A stretch of 64,000 nt of DNA from Halomonas litopenaei. Its GTDB lineage: Bacteria > Pseudomonadota > Gammaproteobacteria > Pseudomonadales > Halomonadaceae. The stretch covers positions 124,001 to 188,000 of the forward strand of contig NZ_PXNS01000004.1 of the NCBI RefSeq assembly GCF_003045775.1, written 5' to 3'. The position numbers were made by a program, and so were the translations under genes. Below the pieces are notes generated by a model, which saw nothing but the letters and a program-made list of their open reading frames with translations, searched no databases and was not told the origin of the DNA. Below, piece after piece: positions 58,906 to 64,000 of this stretch. Positions within the stretch are counted from its first letter, which is position 1. The number at the start of each line of letters is the position of its first letter.

Positions 58906-59679
58906 GTGCTCTACCTGCGAGGCCTGCGGCAGCGCAGACGGCGCGGCGAGGCCACCGGCGCGGGCCGAATCCTGGCCTACCTGCTGGGTGTCGCCACCAT
59001 CTATGGCGTCACCCAGACTCATTACGACTACCTCGCCCAGTACATGTTCTTTACCCATCGGGCCCAGCACCTGGTGCTGCATCACGCCGGCCCCCTCCTG
59101 ATCGCCCTGGCCGCCCCCTTGCCGGTACTGGCAGACGGCTTGCCGACTCGAATCAGACCCTTCCCCGGGTGGAGCCTGGCCGCGCGCCTGCTGCGTCCTG
59201 TTTATCGGACTCTGCAGCATCCACTGATCGCCCCCCTACTGTTCGTCGGGCTGATCTATTTCTGGCTGATTCCCGAGATCCACTTCGACGCCATGCTCAG
59301 CGCTGATCTCTATCAGGTGATGAACTGGAGCATGGCGCTGGATGGGTTGCTGTTCTGGTGGCTGATCCTGGATCGCCGCTCGCCGCAACAAGGCGGTCTC
59401 GGCTATGGCAAGCGTGTCGCCATCCTGTTGGCGGTGATCCCCCCGCAAATTCTCCTGGGCGCCTATATCACCTTCAGTCGCGACGTGATCTTCGATGTCT
59501 ACGAGGTTTGCGGTCGCGCCTGGCCGCTGGATCCTCTGACTGACCAACTCCTCGGCGGCCTGCTGACCTGGATTCCCGCCTCGATGATGAGTGCCATTGG
59601 GGTTCTGATCATTCTCAGCTTTCTGTTCCGTGACGCCCGCAAGGAGGATGCCGCTGATGTCTCTCACGCCACACGCTAG
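58906..59679 (+). CDS. CtaG-like cytochrome c oxidase assembly membrane protein
   Basis: A polytopic protein of the caa3-type CtaG family, linked to copper delivery to oxidase or periplasmic copper handling. It shows FFTHRAQHLVLHHAGPLL with clustered His, GLIYFWLIPEIHFDAML, QVMNWSMALDGLLFWWLI and the ITFSRDVIFDVYEVCGR segment. The first ordinary start in frame is GTG 58906 (257 residues), but clear family-like sequence (LDVALGYLLPWEF) continues upstream to an ATC at 58825 just after a GGGAGGGAAGG site, with a TAA at 58783. The natural start may thus be a rare ATC or a mutated ATG. The end overlaps the next gene by 23 bases. Confidence 0.83.
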   Translation: MLYLRGLRQRRRRGEATGAGRILAYLLGVATIYGVTQTHYDYLAQYMFFTHRAQHLVLHHAGPLLIALAAPLPVLADGLPTRIRPFPGWSLAARLLRPVYRTLQHPLIAPLLFVGLIYFWLIPEIHFDAMLSADLYQVMNWSMALDGLLFWWLILDRRSPQQGGLGYGKRVAILLAVIPPQILLGAYITFSRDVIFDVYEVCGRAWPLDPLTDQLLGGLLTWIPASMMSAIGVLIILSFLFRDARKEDAADVSHATR

Positions 59680-60121
59680 TCTGCCGCGCCTGGCGAAACG
59701 CTGGTGCTGGGCCTTCCTGCTGCTGATCGCGACGCCCGGCACGGTGGCTGCTGCCGAACTGCAGGTCAGCGAGGCGCGTCTTCGGCTTCTGCCCGGGGAC
59801 CTGCCCGCGGCAGGCTATTTCACCCTCACGAATACCAGTGAGAAGGGCGTCACCCTGACAGGAGCGGATAGCCCCGCTTTCGGCAATGTCACCATGCATC
59901 GCACTGTCAATCAGGATGGCATCACCAGTATGCAACCCGTCGCCCAATTAGAACTGGCAGCGGGGGAGCAGATCGAGTTCGCACCGGGGGGCTATCATCT
60001 CATGCTCATGAAACGGACTCGCCCCCTCGTTGTTAGTGACGACATCGAGGTGAACCTTCATTTCGCCGGCGAGCAGCGACAGCGTGTCACCTTCCGCGCC
60101 GTGGCGCCGACAGCACAGTAG
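59657..60121 (+). CDS. PCu(A)C family periplasmic copper chaperone
   Basis: A 154-residue exported chaperone that hands Cu(I) to oxidase or to SCO. It has a signal peptide (to about residue 33, ending VAAAE), then a cupredoxin-like fold with the PCuAC metal pattern: a first Met-His pair in VTMHRTVN, Met in GITSMQPV, and the late HLMLM. I used ATG 59657, nine bases after AAGGAGG; an earlier ATG at 59648 is too close to that site. It lies between ctaG-like and sco genes, the canonical trio for copper loading. Confidence 0.92.
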   Translation: MSLTPHASLPRLAKRWCWAFLLLIATPGTVAAAELQVSEARLRLLPGDLPAAGYFTLTNTSEKGVTLTGADSPAFGNVTMHRTVNQDGITSMQPVAQLELAAGEQIEFAPGGYHLMLMKRTRPLVVSDDIEVNLHFAGEQRQRVTFRAVAPTAQ

Positions 60122-60131
60122 GGGGAGCAGG

Positions 60132-60710
60132 ATGCACCGATGGATCATGGCACTATTCGTGACCCTATGGCTTGCGGGCTGCAGCGAGCCGCCTTGGCAG
60201 ACCAAGGATATCTCGGGGCTCATGCCTCCCCTGGCGTTCGAGCTTGTCGACGAGAACGGCAAAGACGTCAACGCCGATCAGTTCCTCGGCAAGAGCACAC
60301 TGCTGTTCTTCGGCTTCACTCACTGCCCCGATGTCTGTCCCACCACCCTCGCGCGCCTCGACGCCGCCACCCAACGCATGGGTGAGGCGGCGCGCGACGA
60401 CATTCAGGTGCTCTTCGTCTCGGTCGACCCTCGTCGCGATGACGCCGAGACGTTGCGAGAGTACACGGATGCCTTCGGCCCCCAGTTCATCGGCCTCACG
60501 GGGGATAAAGCGGCCCTCGATGAACTGACACGCCGCTATCGGGTGACCTACGGGTATGGCGAAGAGGACAGCGAAGGCAACTATGATGTGTCGCACTCCA
60601 GCGCTGTTTTCGCCTTCAATGATCAGGGAGAGGCGCGCCTGCTGATCCGCGACAGCGATCCTATGGAGGCCGTGGTTGCCGACCTCGAAAGGCTTGCCAG
60701 CGGTGCCTGA
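60132..60710 (+). CDS. SCO1/SenC family copper lipoprotein (second copy)
   Basis: A 192-residue lipoprotein: signal peptide with lipobox LAGC (Cys17), then a thioredoxin fold with the copper site THCPDVCPT (Cys65, Cys69) and the distal His in YDVSHSSAVF. This is the orthodox SCO pattern for assembling the CuA centre of cytochrome oxidase. It follows PCuAC by 10 bases with a GGAGCAGG site. It differs from the operon copy at 36574, which is not lipidated and has a longer Cys spacer environment. As a lipoprotein it would itself need Lgt, LspA and Lnt. Confidence 0.94.
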   Translation: MHRWIMALFVTLWLAGCSEPPWQTKDISGLMPPLAFELVDENGKDVNADQFLGKSTLLFFGFTHCPDVCPTTLARLDAATQRMGEAARDDIQVLFVSVDPRRDDAETLREYTDAFGPQFIGLTGDKAALDELTRRYRVTYGYGEEDSEGNYDVSHSSAVFAFNDQGEARLLIRDSDPMEAVVADLERLASGA

Positions 60711-60883
60711 GTAGTCACTGTCCATCGCCCCTATCTTCCGTAGAGGATCGGTACGGTTCAGGGGGCTGCCGAGGGGGGCTTGGCTAGGAGTACGGTGCAA
60801 GGTTCGTCGTTGCGCCTTGAGGCAGCCGAACACGACGTTCGATCACATTTTACTCCTGGAAATTGGATGGGGAGCTGCAAGGG

Positions 60884-61471
60884 CTATGTGTGAGAGGGCT
60901 CCGGGATCAACTTGCCTGGCACCCATCTCAGGTACACCACCATGCCGAACAGCTCGACCAGCGACTGGAAGACGATGACCACCACGGCGGCTTGCCAGGC
61001 ATCGGGCAGCGTCAGGGCGATGGGTAGCACCACGAAGGAGTTGCGTGTGCCGAAGCTGAAGGTCAGAGTCCTGGCTGATGGCGCGGAGAGCCGGAAGAGC
61101 CTGCCGAGGGTCTTGCCCAGGATGGCGGCAAAGGCCAGGTAGGCGACGAAGATCGGCAGCACTTGCAGCAAGACCCCGCCGAGGCCGGCCACGGTCGTCA
61201 CCTGGGAGGCCGCGATGACAAAGACCACCAGTGCCAGCAGGGGTACGGGCAGTAGGCCCAGGCCATGAACCCACCGTCTGGCATTGAGGTGACGCTCGGC
61301 CAGCCGCTCGGTCACCCAGGCCAGGGCCAAGGGGGTGAGAATCAATCCCGCGAAGGCGCTGAGGAGGTGGGTGCTGATCGCTGCCTGGAACCACTCCGCG
61401 CCCAGAAAGAGCCAGAGATAGACCGGTAAAGCCAGCAACTGCACGAGCAACAGCGCCGACGTGGCGCGCAT
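60884..61471 (-). pseudogene. Truncated ACR3/bile acid:sodium symporter-like permease
   Basis: 195 codons encode the C-terminal part of an arsenite-efflux-like (BASS fold) permease, with five or six membrane segments, LTPLALAWVTERLAERH, the helix-break motif SFGTRNSFVVLPIAL and a final VELFGMVVYLRWVPG. Full-length relatives have about 320 residues and ten helices, so the N-terminal third is missing. The open frame begins exactly where the oppositely oriented mercuric MerR fragment begins, a recombination junction at about 61461-61471. The remaining protein is unlikely to transport. Confidence 0.7.
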
Positions 61472-61718
61472 GAAATTCGTGAAAGCGGTGCAGCGGCTGG
61501 GATTCAGCCTGGACGAGATCGGGCAGCTACTGGCTCTGGAGGATGGTGCTCATTGCAGCGAGGCGGCGGAACTAGCGTCACAGCGACTTGACGACGTGCG
61601 CGCCAGGCTGGCTGATCTGACCCGCATCGAGGCGGCCTTATCCCGGCTGGTCGATGAATGCCATGTGCATCAAAGAAAGGTGTCGTGCCCGTTGATCGCT
61701 GCCCTGCATGACTGGTAG
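61461..61718 (+). pseudogene. C-terminal fragment of mercury-type MerR
   Basis: 85 codons match the second half of mercuric-resistance Mer[21 protein letters not shown] at the start and the three Hg(II)-binding Cys (in GAHCSEA, DECHVHQ and VSCPLIA) in their expected order. The DNA-binding winged helix is gone, replaced by the truncated permease end on the other strand. No ribosome binding site precedes it. It is debris of a mer operon whose other genes are absent from this window. Confidence 0.8.
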
Positions 61719-62217
61719 GTCATGACGGGGCTCGTCAATGTGGTGCTGCCAGCTTCTGGCATTCCATGCAGCCATCTGTTGAAACTGACAGTCTCGAAGA
61801 ACTCCGACATGCGGTGCAGCGAAGACCTTGACAGCTGTTGGCGGCCAGCCGGTCGTCCATGATGGAGTTGATACGGCTGTTGGGTGGAAATTTCATGCGT
61901 GGCCGCCGTGGTCAGTGGGCTGTGGGTAGAGACGGCGACGTTATCGCGCCATGCCGCTCTGTGCGGCGTTTATGCCGCTACCTGATGATTTCGTATCTCA
62001 CGGTATAAAAGCGGCCCGGGGCCGCTGTGCGCCATTTGTAAGGCAGGGGGTGGTGATCGAGACGACAAGTCGCCTCTACTGTCTCGGCCATGTAGCCGCC
62101 TGGCTTAAGAAGCCTGAGGTATCACAGCTAACGAGGGGGATCGGGAAGAGCGGATGTCAGAGGTCCGTGTGATAGGCTTTGCGAGATATTCGATGGCGAA
62201 AAGGCACGAGGTAGGGA
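61719..62217. other. 499-base boundary region after the metal island
   Basis: No gene can be supported. A GC hairpin, GCGGCC-CGG-GGCCGC, lies near 62011-62025, and a TATAAAA-like sequence (62003-62009) follows TATCTCACGG. GC content falls towards the right, where a gene of different composition begins. No tRNA or direct-repeat attachment site was recognised, but the region is the likely right edge of the metal block. Confidence 0.45.
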
Positions 62218-64000
62218 ATGACGGATCATGGTCAGGATAACCACGAGTCTCATCCAGTGGGACACGAGGTAGCCAATACCAAGCACCGGCGGCAGAGGTT
62301 TGGCCTGAGTGAGCATTGGCGTGAGCAAGCTCGGAAGGTGGCTTCTGGTGAGCTTGATGATGCCGCAGAGACTTCGCCTACGCCCGATACAGGACCCTCT
62401 TCCTCATTTCCCAATGCATCACACGATGATGAGCCACCGGCCACTTTAAAGTCCCTCTTTAGTGACCCCGATCTCCAAGCTGCGCTCAATGCTCCTTGGC
62501 CTTCCTGGCCGGCAGCGCCTGATTTGAGCAGTGAATCTGGTGCTGGGGGCATGGGGTTATTTGGAGCGCGCCAAGCGCCAAAGCAATCTCGTCACGATAG
62601 ACAAGTAGCCGATGTCATGTCCATGCTTCAAGGACAGTTTTATCTCACTACTAATGAGTCGAGAAGCCCACTGCTGACTGATAAGTTTACGGGCGAGACT
62701 TTGCCACATTTCGACCCAAAGATCCTTGAGAGGCTGAAGGGAGAGTATTGGAGAACCTCCATAGGAAGGCAGCAGGATGTCTCCTATGGTGTCATCAGGT
62801 CTGCCATCAGCAATTTTGTTTATGGTGCTATCCCCGAGGCTGTTCTACCGGTTTACGGTCGTGCAGGCGTTGACTTGAACAGTGGTCGACGTGCGCTGAT
62901 CTTGGGGAATCAATGCTTGATTTTTTCACCGGGCTTATCGAGCTATGAGATACGGACTGGGATTCCCCATGTCATGCCTCGAGAAAGCTTGCCGGTGTGT
63001 GTTCCTGATAACGTTGGGAATGTGCTTCCTCAATCGATATCTACTTTATTCGATGTCACTTCGCTGCCGAAAGATAGTGACCTGTTGGTGATTGCCTGGA
63101 TGGTCATGGCCTGGCGCTCAGATAGTGCGCCCGTGTTGCTTGAGTTGTTAGGTGAGCCTACTCCTGAGCTGATCGATTCACAGAAGATGCTGAAGACGGT
63201 CATAGACCCGGCGAGTAGTCTGTTTGAGATCGAGGTTCCCAAGTCGATAAAGCAAGTGGATATTCGGGCGCAGTGCCATTACCTGATGAGTTTCCATCGA
63301 GTGGATTCGCTGTCCAAAACACAGCAGAAAGGCTTGCTTTCGATCATGCAGGGAAAGGCAATGGAGTGGCGCACGAAAACGAAGCGTTCTGGGGTAGATC
63401 TTTCCGTCCGTTGTGCGGTCATGCTGAATAGCAGCGAGAGTGTAGTGACCTATGCACCGCTATCCGACGCTACCTTGAGCATAGAGCTGGATGATGCAGG
63501 AGGGGGCAAATCTCAAAATGCTGTGGAGGATCGCAGCATGGCGGAGAGAACCATCATTCATGGCCTTCTCCAAATATTTGGCTATGTTAACCAGTTCTGG
63601 AGCCATGTTGAAAATGATCGACAATGCGACCGCTATGGTGGTTTGCGAGACCTATGCCGGATAGGTGTACTGGTGGCTGATGCTTTGGGTCGAGATACTG
63701 CCGAATTCTGGCAACAACTTGATGCCAACCAGCAAAGTCGTCGCGATTATGAGCTGGAGGAAAATCCTGTCGCGATGGCCGTGAAGCGTCTCATCGATGC
63801 GTCGGAAGATGGACGGATAGAGGCCACGGTCAAGGATTGGCTTGTGCTGCTCGATGGGTATCGCCCTGAGCCTGATCCTTCAGGTTCCTGGCCTGTCACG
63901 TCCCGAGGGTTGGCGGCCAAGTTCAAGCAGAGCAGGGCCTTGCTTGCGACGTTCGGGGTTCAGCTTGTCCCTCTCGAGAAACGTGGCCCCTATGGGCGCT
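62218..64000 (+). CDS. Mobile-element helicase/primase-like protein with degenerate Walker motifs (runs off window)
   Basis: 594 open codons from ATG 62218 (in-frame TAG at 62212, GAGG site just upstream) to the window end. The N-terminal 125 residues are Ser/Pro/Asp-rich. Residues about 230-420 follow the layout of the P-loop proteins of integrative elements: a beta-rich ALILGNQCLIFSPGL part, the LLVIAWMVMAWRS helix, then where G-x4-GKS/T is expected only LLGEPTPELIDSQ (about 310-322), LKTVIDPAS, and HYLMSFHRVDS (about 354-364) in place of Walker B. The last part, SRGLAAKFKQSRALLATFGVQ, resembles their C-terminal winged helix. GC is lower than in the island. The homology is inferred from pattern only. 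Confidence 0.6.
   Translation, partial: MTDHGQDNHESHPVGHEVANTKHRRQRFGLSEHWREQARKVASGELDDAAETSPTPDTGPSSSFPNASHDDEPPATLKSLFSDPDLQAALNAPWPSWPAAPDLSSESGAGGMGLFGARQAPKQSRHDRQVADVMSMLQGQFYLTTNESRSPLLTDKFTGETLPHFDPKILERLKGEYWRTSIGRQQDVSYGVIRSAISNFVYGAIPEAVLPVYGRAGVDLNSGRRALILGNQCLIFSPGLSSYEIRTGIPHVMPRESLPVCVPDNVGNVLPQSISTLFDVTSLPKDSDLLVIAWMVMAWRSDSAPVLLELLGEPTPELIDSQKMLKTVIDPASSLFEIEVPKSIKQVDIRAQCHYLMSFHRVDSLSKTQQKGLLSIMQGKAMEWRTKTKRSGVDLSVRCAVMLNSSESVVTYAPLSDATLSIELDDAGGGKSQNAVEDRSMAERTIIHGLLQIFGYVNQFWSHVENDRQCDRYGGLRDLCRIGVLVADALGRDTAEFWQQLDANQQSRRDYELEENPVAMAVKRLIDASEDGRIEATVKDWLVLLDGYRPEPDPSGSWPVTSRGLAAKFKQSRALLATFGVQLVPLEKRGPYGR

Overview
The window looks like chromosome from a GC-rich, rod-type gammaproteobacterium. 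The housekeeping order (recG-oxyR, then spoT-ridA with rpoZ and gmk just upstream), the OxyR numbering and the overall gene style suggest a Halomonas-like member of the Halomonadaceae. That placement is inference from gene content, because no rRNA or other taxonomic marker is present.

Region 1 (1-11.6 kb) is core: recG (cut by the window edge), oxyR, an NAD-binding SDR protein, the lipid A deacylase pagL, thpR, ridA, spoT, rpoZ, gmk, a plsC/cdsA-type phospholipid pair and an MFS exporter. Region 2 (12.2-16.9 kb) is an accessory cluster on the plus strand: an M28 peptidase, a 101-residue orphan, an M43 (pappalysin-type) protease and an MvdC/MvdD-like ATP-grasp ligase. The M43 protein carries 21 uninterrupted K-(D/E)-x-x tetrads followed by three K-Q-x-x-E motifs. 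ATP-grasp enzymes of this type join Asp/Glu side chains to Lys or Ser/Thr side chains, and an intrinsic terminator sits between the repeat protein and the ligase. I regard this as the best candidate for an undescribed system: a protease-fused, graspetide-like cross-linked protein.

Region 3 (17-32.2 kb) is metabolic: an HpaI-type aldolase, an S33 peptidase next to a POT peptide transporter, a kinase-fold protein, and a nitrogen-compound module (PuuE-like deacetylase, a polar amino acid ABC transporter, two class V aminotransferase-fold enzymes, a GntR/FCD regulator). A SulP transporter and a LysR regulator follow.

Region 4 (33-61.7 kb) is a mosaic metal-resistance and envelope-repair island. 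It has a minus-strand copper/redox operon (Met-rich protein, SCO, DUF411, TlpA, CcdA, Asp-box protein, cytochrome c) under a MerR promoter. It then has lgt, a DsbD-alpha fragment-like protein and CcmG, a copper P-type ATPase broken by two nonsense codons, a multicopper oxidase, two CDF exporters, a CadR-like and a ZntR-like regulator, and a Zn/Cd/Pb ATPase. Envelope genes follow (HtrA, DsbA-like, M23, lspA, lnt, L,D-transpeptidase) and then CtaG, PCuAC and SCO. Four MerR-type promoters with 19-bp spacers can be read directly. Debris of a TVP38 gene, a ZIP transporter, an IS transposase, an arsenite-type permease and a mercuric MerR marks recombination points.

Region 5 (62.2 kb to the end) starts a lower-GC gene running off the window. 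It encodes a mobile-element helicase/primase-like protein whose Walker motifs appear degenerate. No tRNA, rRNA or CRISPR array was seen.
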